DNA from: Actinomycetaceae bacterium MB13-C1-2
Lineage (GTDB): Bacteria; Actinomycetota; Actinomycetes; Actinomycetales; Actinomycetaceae
DNA length: 64,000 nucleotides
Direction of reading: 5' to 3'
Assembly: GCA_035621235.1 (NCBI GenBank)
Contig: CP141731.1
Coordinates: forward strand, 1,860,001-1,924,000
The notes under the pieces are model-generated. The model ran no database searches. It saw only the letters and a program-made list of their open reading frames with translations, and had not been told where the DNA came from. Below, one piece after another: positions 1 to 9,238 of the stretch. A program made the position numbers and the translations under genes. Every line of letters begins with the position of its first letter. Position 1 is the stretch's first letter.

Positions 1-1
1 A

Positions 2-448
2 AAGCCCGAGGCAGAACATGACTCGGTAGAAGGCGCCGCCAAGGCTGCCCAAATCCACGAACGAATTGAAGCTATGCCCGGTGGATACCAAATCAAGTTC
101 GGTCAAGCACCACCGCTTTCTGGCGGCGAGAAACAGCGCGTTGCAATTGCTCGCGCCCTTCTTGCTGACACCCCGATCTTGGTTTTGGACGAGGCGACCG
201 CCTTCGCGGATCCTGAATCCGAGTACCAGGTGCAGCGTGCGATCAATAAGTTGACTGCGGGTCGAACCGTCATTGTCATTGCTCACCGACTTCAGACCAT
301 TGCGGGTGCTGACCGCATAGTGGTCATGGACAGGGGAGAAATTATCGAGTCAGGAGATCACGGAGAGCTTTTGAACCTCGGGGGTAAGTACGCCCAGATG
401 TGGGATGTCGCCAAGCATTCGGCCGATCAAGAAGGGCCGCGAAAATGA
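2..448 (+). CDS. ABC transporter ATP-binding/permease protein, C-terminal part (partial)
   Basis: This is the nucleotide-binding end of an ABC half-transporter whose beginning lies left of the window; the frame is open from base 2. Visible motifs are the ABC signature LSGGEKQR, Walker B ILVLDEAT followed by the D-loop region FADPE, and the H-loop histidine in IAHRLQ. Its stop overlaps the start of the next ABC gene by four bases (ATGA), so the two are probably made together as a heterodimer. The FADPESE D-loop style and the paired layout resemble exporter-fold transporters such as the siderophore-linked IrtA/IrtB and YbtP/YbtQ pairs. That substrate assignment is inference, because no membrane part of this gene is visible. 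Confidence 0.85.
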   Translation, partial: KPEAEHDSVEGAAKAAQIHERIEAMPGGYQIKFGQAPPLSGGEKQRVAIARALLADTPILVLDEATAFADPESEYQVQRAINKLTAGRTVIVIAHRLQTIAGADRIVVMDRGEIIESGDHGELLNLGGKYAQMWDVAKHSADQEGPRK

Positions 449-2187
449 TTCGGACATTCCTCGAACTACTGCCGTCCGAAAGCCGATCCGAGCTTCGATC
501 ATACGGGTTTTGGAGCGCCATTAGTGCACTACTGCGAGCAGTAGCAACGCTGATGGTGATTCCCTTGATTTCAGCCCTGTTTGGCGGAAATCCTGGGGAG
601 GCGTGGCCCTGGGTTGGACTTGTGGCTCTGGCGACTGTTCTTGGCTGGTTTGTCGATAAGCTGGCTGCGAACCTCGCTTTCGATATAGGTTTCTCACTAC
701 TGGAAAACGCGCAGGGTAAGGCTGCCGGTCGACTTTCCGGAGTCGAGCTTGGCTGGTTTGGTCAGAAAAAGTCGGCTACTTCCCGGCAGGCCATTGCCGC
801 CATCGGTCCAGACATGGTCGGATTAGTGGTCTACCTGTTTACGCCGTTGATTGCATCGGTATTGGTTCCCCTGATAGTTGCGGTGGGACTTCTGTTTGTT
901 TCGTGGCCGTTAGGCCTCGCCGCACTGCTGTTCCTGCCGCCCCTAATCGCCGTGTACTTTGCCGGGGCCTCATTCTCTCGAAAGGCCGAACGAGACGCAG
1001 AGACAACAAATGAGGAGCTGTCTTCCAGCCTGTTGGAGTTTGCGAGGACGCAGGCAACACTACGAGCTTCCCGGCGGGTGGAGGGTGAAAACAGCCGGGT
1101 GGCGGGAGTACTTGAGAACCAGCACCGGGCAATGCTCGGCCTGGTCAGTGCGCAAGTTCCAGGGCAGTTCATGTTTATGGTTGTTAGCCAACTAGCTCTG
1201 TTCACCCTGGTTGGCATATCTGTCTATCTGACGATTTCTGGATTTGTTGGTCTTCCGGTGGGTGTAGCTCTACTCGTTACATCAGTGCGTTACATGGAGC
1301 CGCTTTCGGTACTTGCGATGCTGGCACCGGGGATTGAAACGATCACTTTGACCCTTCGCAGGCTACGCACCGTCCTAAACGCGCCGGTTCGTGAGTCAGG
1401 GTCAATCGCGTTTGCTCCTGATGGCGCACCTCAGATATCTCTGCGTGGAGTCACGTATGCATATGGGGCAGGGGATGACGAAACAGCCGTTATCAGGAAC
1501 CTCGACCTGGACCTGAAAGCTGGGGAGACAACCGCAGTTGTCGGTCCCTCGGGGTCTGGAAAATCAACCCTGTTGAAACTTGCTGCCGGACTGATTGAAC
1601 CAACCGTTGGAACTGTTGTGCTCGACTCGGAGGTGAGACTCGCTGACCTGGATCAAGATTCCCGAGAGGACCTGATTTCGGTTGTGTTCCAGGAACCGTA
1701 CTTGTTTGAGGGAACGCTACGGGACAACGTGCTTCTTGGTAGGCCAGAAGCAGGCTCGGAGCAGCTGGAGGAAGCGGCATCAAGAGCCCGTCTCCAGACG
1801 GTCCTCGAACAGGTTCTCGGCGGATGGTCGGCTCGGATTGGGGAGGGTGGAGCGACTCTTTCGGGAGGCGAGCGTCAGAGGGTATCGATTGCAAGGGCGC
1901 TGATCAGCAAAGCGCCGATCCTCCTGCTTGATGAGGCAACCAGCGCCCTGGATCCGGAGAACGAGGTGGCACTGATGGATGCCGTGCGTTCAGATGAGGG
2001 GAAACGCACTCAGCTACTCGTTACTCACTCGCTCAAGACCGTGGAGTTCGCTGATCGAGTCCTGTTCATGGAAGAAGGCCAAGTCGTGGAGGACGGGACT
2101 GTCCCAGAACTGCTGGACAAGAATGGAAGATTTGCTGAGTTCTGGCGCCAGCAGAGTCAGGTTGGAAACTGGCGCTTGGGGGCCTGA
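445..2187 (+). CDS. ABC transporter, fused permease and ATPase (half-transporter)
   Basis: About 580 aa. The N-terminal half has several hydrophobic membrane segments of the exporter type; the C-terminal half is an ABC ATPase with Walker A GPSGSGKST, signature LSGGERQR, Walker B ILLLDEATSALD and H-loop THS. The ATG at 445 is chosen because it overlaps the upstream stop (ATGA); a longer frame exists but would run into the upstream gene. With its neighbour it should form a heterodimeric transporter in the cytoplasmic membrane. The substrate is not shown by the sequence; siderophore or peptide transport are both possible. A long inverted repeat follows the stop. Confidence 0.9.
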   Translation: MIRTFLELLPSESRSELRSYGFWSAISALLRAVATLMVIPLISALFGGNPGEAWPWVGLVALATVLGWFVDKLAANLAFDIGFSLLENAQGKAAGRLSGVELGWFGQKKSATSRQAIAAIGPDMVGLVVYLFTPLIASVLVPLIVAVGLLFVSWPLGLAALLFLPPLIAVYFAGASFSRKAERDAETTNEELSSSLLEFARTQATLRASRRVEGENSRVAGVLENQHRAMLGLVSAQVPGQFMFMVVSQLALFTLVGISVYLTISGFVGLPVGVALLVTSVRYMEPLSVLAMLAPGIETITLTLRRLRTVLNAPVRESGSIAFAPDGAPQISLRGVTYAYGAGDDETAVIRNLDLDLKAGETTAVVGPSGSGKSTLLKLAAGLIEPTVGTVVLDSEVRLADLDQDSREDLISVVFQEPYLFEGTLRDNVLLGRPEAGSEQLEEAASRARLQTVLEQVLGGWSARIGEGGATLSGGERQRVSIARALISKAPILLLDEATSALDPENEVALMDAVRSDEGKRTQLLVTHSLKTVEFADRVLFMEEGQVVEDGTVPELLDKNGRFAEFWRQQSQVGNWRLGA

Positions 2188-2203
2188 GTACTTTACTCCC
2201 TCG

Positions 2204-2296
2204 CCTCTCCTCCTGTTTGCCAATCAGATCGGGGCGCGACACGCCGCAAAATCCTGGCGAAAAACCCCCGATCTGATTGGCAAACAGGAGGAGAGG
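2204..2296. repeat. Perfect 31-bp inverted repeat with 31-nt centre
   Basis: The arms 2204-2234 and 2266-2296 are exact reverse complements over 31 bases, separated by 31 bases. It sits between the end of the ABC gene and the rpmB terminator. There is no T-tract directly after the stem on either strand, so it is not a textbook intrinsic terminator. It could be a very stable transcript-end hairpin or a small palindromic repeat element. No second copy was noticed in the window. Confidence 0.85.
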
Positions 2297-2304
2297 GAAA
2301 CAAA

Positions 2305-2343
2305 GAACCCCTCGTCCCAGTTTGCAACTGAGGTGAGGGGTTC
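2305..2343 (-). terminator. Likely intrinsic terminator of rpmB
   Basis: Nine-base complementary arms (2305-2313 GAACCCCTC and 2335-2343 GAGGGGTTC) lie just past the rpmB stop. Read on the minus strand the stem is followed by TTTG TTTCCC, a weak T-rich tail. It could act for the convergent ABC operon as well. Confidence 0.6.
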
Positions 2344-2366
2344 AACTCAAATAATGAAGCGATGCG

Positions 2367-2558
2367 CTAAACAGCCTTCTCGAAGCGCTCGCTCTTGATG
2401 CAGTTGGTGCAAGCGTTGAGTCGCTTGGTCTCGCCGTTAACCTTGGCGCGGACGCGCTGGATGTTCGGGTTAAAGCGACGGTTGGTGCGCACGTGCGAGT
2501 GCGAAACAGACTTGCCGAACTGCGGGGTCTTGCCGCAGATGTCGCAGACTGAGGCCAC
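2367..2558 (-). CDS. rpmB: 50S ribosomal protein L28
   Basis: This 63-aa protein of the large ribosomal subunit matches L28 throughout: a CDICGK start, the VSHSHVRTNRRFNPNIQ core and a C-terminal CTNC. The two CxxC pairs (near residues 5-8 and 51-54) mark the zinc-binding form. Actinobacteria often carry both zinc and zinc-free L28 copies, with the latter used under zinc limitation; only this one is in the window. The start is GTG with a strong AGGAGG about eight bases upstream on the minus strand. It lies divergent to recG, a common actinobacterial arrangement. Confidence 0.95.
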   Translation of the reverse strand: MASVCDICGKTPQFGKSVSHSHVRTNRRFNPNIQRVRAKVNGETKRLNACTNCIKSERFEKAV

Positions 2559-2842
2559 GGGGTCCTCCTAGAAGATTGTCAGTACCGCCTCCGCTGGGGC
2601 ATCCGACCTTGAGAAACCAAGGAACGCTGAGCAGAAGCAACCTAGAAAGAGTATCGGAGTGAGCCCCGCAGTTTCAACGCTAGAGGCTCTCTGGGGATGT
2701 CGAGTCTCCCACACTTCCTGCCGTATCCGGCATTTCGGGCCGCCGGGCGGGGCGTTGAGGGGGTCGAGAGGCCCAGGTGTCGGTCACAGGTGAGAGACTA
2801 AACGATAGTAACTGCGGGGACTGATTACCAGGGGGTGACTCG

Positions 2843-5065
2843 GTGGATGTTGATATTCCGCTAGCGCTCCGCTTGCCAAAGGCTGCTGCAAAGAAACTTG
2901 CCGATGGTGGGTTCGAGACGGTGGGCGATCTGTTGAACTATGCTCCCGTCCGTTATTACCAGTGGGGGAAACTCACTGACATCTCGTCATTGGTAGTTGG
3001 AGAACACGCGACGATACTGGCGCAGGTGGTAAGTGCGTCGATTGTTCAAAATCGCTCGGGTAAAGGCGTTCGCTTCCTGGTTCAAGTAACGGATGGTGGG
3101 GCTTGTCTCACCTGTACGTTCTTCGCTAAGAATGCCTATATGTTGAGCCATCACCAGCGCTTACTACGCCCGGGTGCCGTTGTTCTCGTTGCGGGAAAGG
3201 TAGGGGAGTACCAAGGGAACTTGCAGATGGTTCAGCCGGAGTTCGAGGAGATTGAGGAGGGGTCGGCGGTAGACGCAGCCCGCCGAGCCGGTCGTCCCAT
3301 TCCGATCTACCGAGCCGTCTCGGGCCTCCCTTCTTGGAAGATCGCCTCGCTGATCGATGCTCTATTGACATCCGACGAGGGAGAGATCGCAGAGGAGGTC
3401 GTGCCGGAGAACGTCCGTGCAATCCACGCGCTCTTTACGCACGACAAAGCGATACGAATGTTGCACCAACCGCTTTCTTCCCTCGACTGGGAAACGGCGC
3501 AGCGCTCACTTGCGTGGGAGGAGGCGCTGGTCCTGCAAACCGCTCTGCTCGGGTCCAGAACGGGCGCGGTTCTCCAAGCCGATCAGACATCGAGAGCGGC
3601 ATCCAGTAGCGGTTTTGGAAGTCGATCGGCCCCAGTCTTGAGTCGGGATTCTGAACGCTCCGAAGACGGGGCAGGGGATCCGGTTATTGAGCTTGTTCGC
3701 AGCCTTCCCTTTGAACTTACTTCTGCTCAGCGCCAGGCTTGGGGTCGGATTGAAGATGATATCGCGAAGCCAGAACCCATGCAGCGACTGCTTCAGGGAG
3801 ACGTGGGGTCGGGGAAGACAATTGTCGCTCTACTAGCGATGTTACAAGCGGTGCAGTCCGGCTATCAGGCCGCGATGCTTGCCCCTACGGAGGTGCTTGC
3901 CAGGCAACACTGGTACTCACTCACCAACATGCTTGATCAGGCCGAAGTGCGAGTTCCGGTACATCTGCTCACCTCAAAGCGCGCCTTTGCCGAGAAGAAC
4001 CAGGTGCTTGCAGCCCTCGCATCGGGAGAACCTTCGATAGTGGTGGGCACGCATGCACTACTTCAAGAGGACGTAGAACTCCCCACTCTGGGCCTGGTTG
4101 TGGTTGATGAGCAGCACCGCTTTGGGGTTGCGCAACGCGAGCAGCTCAGGTACGGACGCGCCCTGGTTCCTCATCTGTTGGTCATGACGGCTACGCCGAT
4201 TCCTAGGACAATTGCGATGACCGTTTTCGGAGATCTCGACGTAACGGCAATGTCCGAGCTCCCTTTTGGGCGCAAACCGGTAGAGACCTTCTTGGTTGAT
4301 GAGCGCAACACGGTATGGATGGACCGAATGTGGCAGCGGGCTAGGGAGGAAATCGATCGTGGCGGTCGGGTCTACGTGGTGTGCCCCCGGATTGAAGGGG
4401 ACGAGTCTGAGATCGGCGATCAGGAGTTGGGTGCGACCGGCTCCGGTGGACGGTCATTGCCAGCAGCAATGGAGGTGGTCGAGGAACTGCGTAGTAAATC
4501 GACCTTTAGTGGGATAAATATCGGCATTGCGCACGGACGTGCTAAACCTGAGGACAACGCCGCGGCCTTTACTGCCTTTGCTGACGGCAGTGCCCCGCTT
4601 CTGGTGGCAACCACTGTGGTCGAAGTGGGTCTTGACGTTCCCGAAGCGACGATGATGGTCATTCTGGACGGAACCAGGTTTGGGCTTTCCCAGCTTCACC
4701 AGCTTCGCGGTCGAGTTGGTAGATCGGACACACCCTCGCTATGCATGATTACCTATCCTGGCGAGATTTCCGATACCAGTGCGGAGAGGCTTGACGCGAT
4801 TTCGAAGACGAATGATGGCTTCGCCCTCGCAGAGGTAGACCTTCGCCTTCGCAAAGAAGGAAATGTACTGGGCAAGAATCAGTCGGGTCGAGTCTCGGGA
4901 CTGCAGTTCCTCTCTGTTCGCAGGGATGCTTCAGTGATCTCGGCTGCTCGCGAAACCGCGAGAGAAATCCTGACTGAGGACCCTACCCTTGAAAAGCACC
5001 CTGATCTTGCCAAGGCCGCGCGCAAGAGGGCGGGGGACGAGTTGGTCTGGATGGAGAGCTCATGA
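2843..5065 (+). CDS. recG: ATP-dependent DNA helicase RecG
   Basis: 740 aa, close to the usual RecG size. An N-terminal wedge/OB region (about residues 40-160) binds branched DNA. The helicase core follows with Walker A GDVGSGKT, box II DEQH in VVVDEQHRFG, motif III TATPIPRT, and the C-terminal QLRGRVGRS motif VI. RecG remodels stalled replication forks and Holliday junctions. The start is GTG at 2843, preceded by a G-rich stretch; the frame has no better in-frame start. The middle contains a low-complexity insert (around residues 245-280, rich in Ser/Arg) between wedge and motor. The stop overlaps rsmD by four bases. Confidence 0.95.
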   Translation: MDVDIPLALRLPKAAAKKLADGGFETVGDLLNYAPVRYYQWGKLTDISSLVVGEHATILAQVVSASIVQNRSGKGVRFLVQVTDGGACLTCTFFAKNAYMLSHHQRLLRPGAVVLVAGKVGEYQGNLQMVQPEFEEIEEGSAVDAARRAGRPIPIYRAVSGLPSWKIASLIDALLTSDEGEIAEEVVPENVRAIHALFTHDKAIRMLHQPLSSLDWETAQRSLAWEEALVLQTALLGSRTGAVLQADQTSRAASSSGFGSRSAPVLSRDSERSEDGAGDPVIELVRSLPFELTSAQRQAWGRIEDDIAKPEPMQRLLQGDVGSGKTIVALLAMLQAVQSGYQAAMLAPTEVLARQHWYSLTNMLDQAEVRVPVHLLTSKRAFAEKNQVLAALASGEPSIVVGTHALLQEDVELPTLGLVVVDEQHRFGVAQREQLRYGRALVPHLLVMTATPIPRTIAMTVFGDLDVTAMSELPFGRKPVETFLVDERNTVWMDRMWQRAREEIDRGGRVYVVCPRIEGDESEIGDQELGATGSGGRSLPAAMEVVEELRSKSTFSGINIGIAHGRAKPEDNAAAFTAFADGSAPLLVATTVVEVGLDVPEATMMVILDGTRFGLSQLHQLRGRVGRSDTPSLCMITYPGEISDTSAERLDAISKTNDGFALAEVDLRLRKEGNVLGKNQSGRVSGLQFLSVRRDASVISAARETAREILTEDPTLEKHPDLAKAARKRAGDELVWMESS

Positions 5066-5628
5066 CGCGGGTGATTGCTGGAACCGCCAAGGGACAACGT
5101 CTCGTTGTTCCCGACATGGGAACAAGGCCCACCTCTGATCGGATCCGAGAATCGATCTTCGCGCGGCTCGATAGTTGGAACGCCGTTGCCAACGCCGAGA
5201 CGCTAGATCTTTTTGCCGGTTCAGGCGCCCTCGCGATTGAGTCGCTTTCGCGCGGCGCTTCACGCGCGACGCTAGTTGACTCGTCCGCCAAGGCCATCAA
5301 ATCCGTGAACCAAAATCTCGCATCAACAGGATTAAGCGGGCGAGCGTCTGTGACCAGACAAAGGGCGCTGGCGTTCCTTCAGCGTGGAGCAGACGGCACT
5401 CTCTATGAACTCATTTTTGTCGATCCTCCCTATGCGATGTCAGAGACCGAACTATCGGCGCACCTAGAGCTGCTGTCCCAAATGGTGACTAACGACGCCA
5501 CAATCGTCATCGAGCGGGCAGCCAGGTCGCCTGAACCTGTGATCCCGACGGAGTGGGAAATGCTTAGTAGCCGTAAGTGGGGCGATACGGCGGCGTGGTT
5601 CGCCGCCCCAATCGCTCATGAAAAGTAG
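5062..5628 (+). CDS. rsmD: 16S rRNA (guanine966-N2)-methyltransferase
   Basis: 188 aa SAM-dependent methyltransferase of the RsmD family. The N-terminus VIAGTAKGQRL and PTSDRIRESIF are family signatures, DLFAGSGALAIES is the SAM-binding motif I, and DPPYA is the catalytic D/NPPY-type motif. It methylates G966 of 16S rRNA in the assembling small subunit. Its ATG overlaps the recG stop, and coaD follows nine bases downstream; the recG-rsmD-coaD order is standard for actinobacteria. Confidence 0.95.
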   Translation: MTRVIAGTAKGQRLVVPDMGTRPTSDRIRESIFARLDSWNAVANAETLDLFAGSGALAIESLSRGASRATLVDSSAKAIKSVNQNLASTGLSGRASVTRQRALAFLQRGADGTLYELIFVDPPYAMSETELSAHLELLSQMVTNDATIVIERAARSPEPVIPTEWEMLSSRKWGDTAAWFAAPIAHEK

Positions 5629-5637
5629 GATGAACTT

Positions 5638-6150
5638 ATGACATTGGCACTGATTCCCGGATCATTCGACCCGGTGACTAACGGCCACATCGACCTCGTC
5701 TCTCGGGCAGGGAGAATGTTCGACGAGGTCGTTGTTGCGGTTGGTGTGAATGCAACCAAGCAGGCGTGGCTGGCCCCGGGGAAACGGATTCAGCTTATCG
5801 AAGCCGCACTGGCGGAGCAGTGCCCAAAATCCGACGTACGAGTTACGAGTTTTGACGGGTTGCTAGCCGACTTCGCGGAGGAGCTCGCGGCGACGGCAAT
5901 AGTAAAGGGAGTTCGTGGGGTAGTTGACCTGGACTCCGAGACCATACAATCGGAAGTCAACCGCGACCTGTGCGGAGTCGAGACGTTATTGCTTCCGGCG
6001 CGCCCGGGTCTGGCAGCCGTCTCTTCATCTCTGGTACGGGAACTGTTCGCCGCGGGCGGTGACGTTAGCAAGTACGTTCCGCGGGCGGTCTGGTCCTTCC
6101 TCCAGTCCATAACCCCCAAGAAACCAAAACCTGCCGGATTTGGTTCATAA
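5638..6150 (+). CDS. coaD: Phosphopantetheine adenylyltransferase
   Basis: 170 aa nucleotidyltransferase that joins 4'-phosphopantetheine to AMP, the fourth step of coenzyme A synthesis. GSFDPVTNGHIDL near residue 8 contains the T/HxGH nucleotide-binding motif and SSSLVREL near residue 130 is the ISSTxxR-like motif. Length is typical, with a short basic C-terminal tail. Start is ATG at 5638 after GGATGAAC. It sits directly after rsmD in one operon. Confidence 0.95.
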   Translation: MTLALIPGSFDPVTNGHIDLVSRAGRMFDEVVVAVGVNATKQAWLAPGKRIQLIEAALAEQCPKSDVRVTSFDGLLADFAEELAATAIVKGVRGVVDLDSETIQSEVNRDLCGVETLLLPARPGLAAVSSSLVRELFAAGGDVSKYVPRAVWSFLQSITPKKPKPAGFGS

Positions 6151-6175
6151 CCGACATGAAGCCATAGGAGTCCAA

Positions 6176-6973
6176 ATGCCTCAGCAATTTGACGACGAGT
6201 TGTTCAGCACCGATGCGGACAGCCTTGAGGTTCCCGGGCCGGAGGCGCCGACCGGACCTATTGAGACTACCGAGCTAGAGGCGGAAGAAATCTTCTCTGC
6301 AGAGCCTGAAGAGACGCCCTATGGACCTTCTGCGGTGATTGCGGCACTTGATCAGATCGAGGTCCTGGTTGACCGAGCACGAGCCGTGCCGCTCTCAGCC
6401 AACGTTGTCCTCAACAAGGCTGAGGTTCTCGATTTGGTCGACCAGGCACGCGAGGCTCTTCCCGAGGACCTGGTGGCTGCAGATGCGGTTGTGGCCGATG
6501 CTGAGGCAGTTCTGGTCCGCGCAGATACTGCCGCTGACGCGGCGGTGAGCGAGGCGAACCTCAAGGCAGGAACCATCCTTGAAGAGGCGCGTGAAAGAGC
6601 CGACTCGATCATGAGAGAGGCGCGCGGCGAAGCGGAACGCACTATTGCTCGCGCTACCGAGGACGCGGCACACACTCAGACTAAGGCACGGAAAGAAGCA
6701 GAGGACCTCATGGCCGATGCGCGTGCGCAGGCGGAGCGCTTGGTTGCCTCAGACGCAGTTACTGAAATGGCAAACCAGCGTGCTCACGAGCTAATGGCCA
6801 ATACTCAGAAGGAAGCCCTCAAGCTTCGTGCGGGTGCAGACGACTATGTCGCAGGAACACTAAACAAAACCTCTGAACTGCTTGCGGACCTGCTCCGTCG
6901 CACCGAAGCAGGAGTTCGCGCCGTTGCTGAACGACAGGGAACGGCCACCGACATAGATATCGAAGAGCGGTAG
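6176..6973 (+). CDS. Coiled-coil protein, DivIVA/ATP synthase b-subunit-like
   Basis: 265 aa from an ATG at 6176 with TAGGAG upstream; a TTG 36 bases earlier overlaps coaD and is less likely. The first 50 residues are acidic. The rest is a long heptad-type helix rich in Ala, Glu and Arg (about residues 75-240) with repeated EARxxAxxI/L segments. Actinobacteria often have a DivIVA-like coiled-coil gene at this place after coaD, thought to act in cell-wall or polar organisation; here that role is inferred from position. No enzymatic motif is visible. Confidence 0.7.
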   Translation: MPQQFDDELFSTDADSLEVPGPEAPTGPIETTELEAEEIFSAEPEETPYGPSAVIAALDQIEVLVDRARAVPLSANVVLNKAEVLDLVDQAREALPEDLVAADAVVADAEAVLVRADTAADAAVSEANLKAGTILEEARERADSIMREARGEAERTIARATEDAAHTQTKARKEAEDLMADARAQAERLVASDAVTEMANQRAHELMANTQKEALKLRAGADDYVAGTLNKTSELLADLLRRTEAGVRAVAERQGTATDIDIEER

Positions 6974-6978
6974 GCTGT

Positions 6979-7599
6979 TTGGCTGTAGTCGCTTCGATAG
7001 TGGATGGAGTAGCGGTGGAAGTAAAGGGATTGCGTCTCTCCCTCAGAGATCAGCCAGTGGAACCCGGTGCCCGTGAGGAAGCCAGTTTTGACTGGACTGT
7101 CCCGAAGGGATGGGAGACCGAGGTGCTACGCCTGGAACCCGGAACTATCGTCCCGCTCGACGTAACAGTCACCACGATCGACGGAGGCGTGGTCGTTGAG
7201 GCTGCCGGCGCGGTAACCCTGATGGGAGAATGCGTCAGGTGCCTTGACCCCATTGAAGTTCATCAGGAGTTCAACGCCAGCGAAGTGTTCGTCTACGAGG
7301 ACAAGCGCGGCCAGCGAGAGAGATCCTCTGATGAAATTGAAAGCGAAGGGGACGACATGGACTCCACTCTGCTCATCGAACGGGACAGCGTGGATCTTGA
7401 GCCGCTTCTTCGCGACGCTATTCTTGCTGAAGCTCCGCTCCAACCAGTTTGTAGCGATGACTGCCTCGGCATCTGTGTCCACTGCGGCATTCTTCTTCGG
7501 GATGCGCCCCCGGACCACAAACACGAGTTCCTCGATCCGCGCTTTGCCGCGCTGGAAGGTTTCTTCGATAGCCTGCCTGAAGGGGAGCCTCAAGAGTAA
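6979..7599 (+). CDS. YceD family (DUF177) metal-binding protein
   Basis: 206 aa. The DUF177/YceD family is linked to 23S rRNA accumulation. The conserved cysteines are visible: GECVRCLD in the middle and CSDDCLGICVHCG near residue 157, which fits a metal site. The start is probably the TTG at 6979 five bases after the previous stop; an internal GTG at 7012 is the alternative. In most bacteria rpmF (L32) lies between this gene and rnc, but here the stop overlaps rnc directly, so L32 must be elsewhere. Confidence 0.85.
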   Translation: MAVVASIVDGVAVEVKGLRLSLRDQPVEPGAREEASFDWTVPKGWETEVLRLEPGTIVPLDVTVTTIDGGVVVEAAGAVTLMGECVRCLDPIEVHQEFNASEVFVYEDKRGQRERSSDEIESEGDDMDSTLLIERDSVDLEPLLRDAILAEAPLQPVCSDDCLGICVHCGILLRDAPPDHKHEFLDPRFAALEGFFDSLPEGEPQE

Positions 7600-8345
7600 T
7601 GTCCCGAAAGACTCGAGCCGGCGCGGACAATCCTGATGTAGCTGAACTGCAGGACAAATGGGGTGTAGTGCTTGACCCGGAACTGTTGATTCTTGCCCTA
7701 ACCCACCGTTCGTTTGCAAACGAGATGGGGGGACTTCCAAACAACGAAAGACTTGAATTCCTCGGCGATTCGGTCCTTGGCTTGGTGGTGACGGAAGAGC
7801 TGTACGCAACCCATCCGCAGGTTCCCGAGAGTCAACTGGCGAAACTTCGTTCGGCTGTTGTTTCGCAGAGGCCACTTGCGCAGGTCGCGCGCGAGCTGGA
7901 TCTCGGATCCTATATTCTGCTTGGGGTAGGTGAACACAAGACGGGTGGTCGAGAGAAGGACTCTATCCTCTCGGACACGCTTGAAGCCCTCATCGGAGCA
8001 ACTTACATTACCAGCGGGCTTGAACCGACTCGTTCTGTGCTTTTACACCACCTGAGGGGCGTCCTAGAGGCCGCGGATGAACCCGAGTCGGTAATGGACT
8101 GGAAAACGCCGCTCAGGGAATTTGCCCTGGCAAACAGGATGGGCGAGGTCTCTTTTGATGTTAGGGGAGAGGGGCCAGATCACGACCGGCACTTCTACGC
8201 AACCGTGCTGGCTGGGGAGCAGCCGCTCGGGACAGGGGATGGACCATCGCGGAAAGAGGCTGAGAACGACTCGGCAAAGCACGCGTACCTCGCATTGACC
8301 GACGGACACGTTCCGGACGGTAGACCAATAGGTAACAATGCCTGA
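7599..8345 (+). CDS. rnc: Ribonuclease III
   Basis: 248 aa double-strand-specific endoribonuclease. The catalytic domain shows NERLEFLGDSVL (about residues 49-60), the RNase III signature with catalytic Glu and Asp, and DTLEALIGA for the second acidic pair. A C-terminal dsRNA-binding domain ends with GPSRKEAENDSAKHAYLAL. It matures rRNA precursors and cleaves structured mRNAs. The ATG overlaps the DUF177 stop by one base and the gene overlaps mutM by eight bases. Confidence 0.95.
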   Translation: MSRKTRAGADNPDVAELQDKWGVVLDPELLILALTHRSFANEMGGLPNNERLEFLGDSVLGLVVTEELYATHPQVPESQLAKLRSAVVSQRPLAQVARELDLGSYILLGVGEHKTGGREKDSILSDTLEALIGATYITSGLEPTRSVLLHHLRGVLEAADEPESVMDWKTPLREFALANRMGEVSFDVRGEGPDHDRHFYATVLAGEQPLGTGDGPSRKEAENDSAKHAYLALTDGHVPDGRPIGNNA

Positions 8346-9216
8346 GCTGCCGGAAGTCGAGACCATTCGCCGGGGCTTGGATAAGCATCTGTCGGGAAAA
8401 CAGATCGTTTCTGTCGAAGGCGCGGGTGGACGTCTGGTGCGAAATAACCCCGGAGGCATGATGCAACTTCGGGACTCGCTCACTGGTGCACAGATCGAAT
8501 CGGTGGAACGCCGTGGCAAGTTCATGTGGATGCTCTTGGACGGCGCCGCCGAATCTAGTCTGGTTATTCACCTTGGAATGTCCGGTCAGGTTCGTACCGC
8601 GACTCACCCTCCAGCGGAACTTGATCGACACGAACACGTTCGACTGACGTTCTCTGACGGGATGGCGGCACGCTTCGTCGACCCGCGAATGTTTGGTCAC
8701 CTTACGCTCTCCGAACTGGTTCAGGATCAGTATGGGCGCCGAATTCCTGAGATCACCGGGCATATCGCGCCAGATCTACTGGAGTTGCGTGACCGAAGTA
8801 GCCTTCTTGAACTTGCTGAGCGCATGCACACCCGAAACCGCGCCATCAAAACGATGCTCCTAGACCAGGGGCTGGTTTCCGGTGTTGGGAACATCTACGC
8901 GGACGAGGGACTATTCCGCGCGGGAGTTCAGGGGCGATCAACCGGTGCGTCACTGAGCATTCAGCAACTGAGTTCTCTTCTCGAGAGAACGCGTGAAGTA
9001 ATGACCCAGGCCGTGGCGGCGGGAGGAACCTCGTTCGACACGCTCTATGTGGACGCCGATGGGAACCCTGGCTACTTTGAACGCGAACTCAAAGTCTATG
9101 GACGCGAAGACCAGGAATGCTTGGTCTGTGGCGGTCCGATAGCCCGGGAAACCATTGGTGGTCGGTCCCACTTCCACTGCGCGACGTGTCAGCGTGTGGT
9201 GGTTTCCAAGACTTAG
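8338..9216 (+). CDS. mutM: Formamidopyrimidine-DNA glycosylase
   Basis: 292 aa base-excision repair enzyme removing 8-oxoguanine and formamidopyrimidines. The N-terminal MPELPEVET carries the catalytic Pro1 and Glu2. Lys55-region RRGKFMW, H2TH residues around GVGNIYADE, and the C-terminal zinc finger CLVCGG...CATCQ are all present. It overlaps the end of rnc, a common actinobacterial pair. Confidence 0.95.
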   Translation: MPELPEVETIRRGLDKHLSGKQIVSVEGAGGRLVRNNPGGMMQLRDSLTGAQIESVERRGKFMWMLLDGAAESSLVIHLGMSGQVRTATHPPAELDRHEHVRLTFSDGMAARFVDPRMFGHLTLSELVQDQYGRRIPEITGHIAPDLLELRDRSSLLELAERMHTRNRAIKTMLLDQGLVSGVGNIYADEGLFRAGVQGRSTGASLSIQQLSSLLERTREVMTQAVAAGGTSFDTLYVDADGNPGYFERELKVYGREDQECLVCGGPIARETIGGRSHFHCATCQRVVVSKT

Positions 9217-9238
9217 GACCTTCCTCCCTTATGATGAA

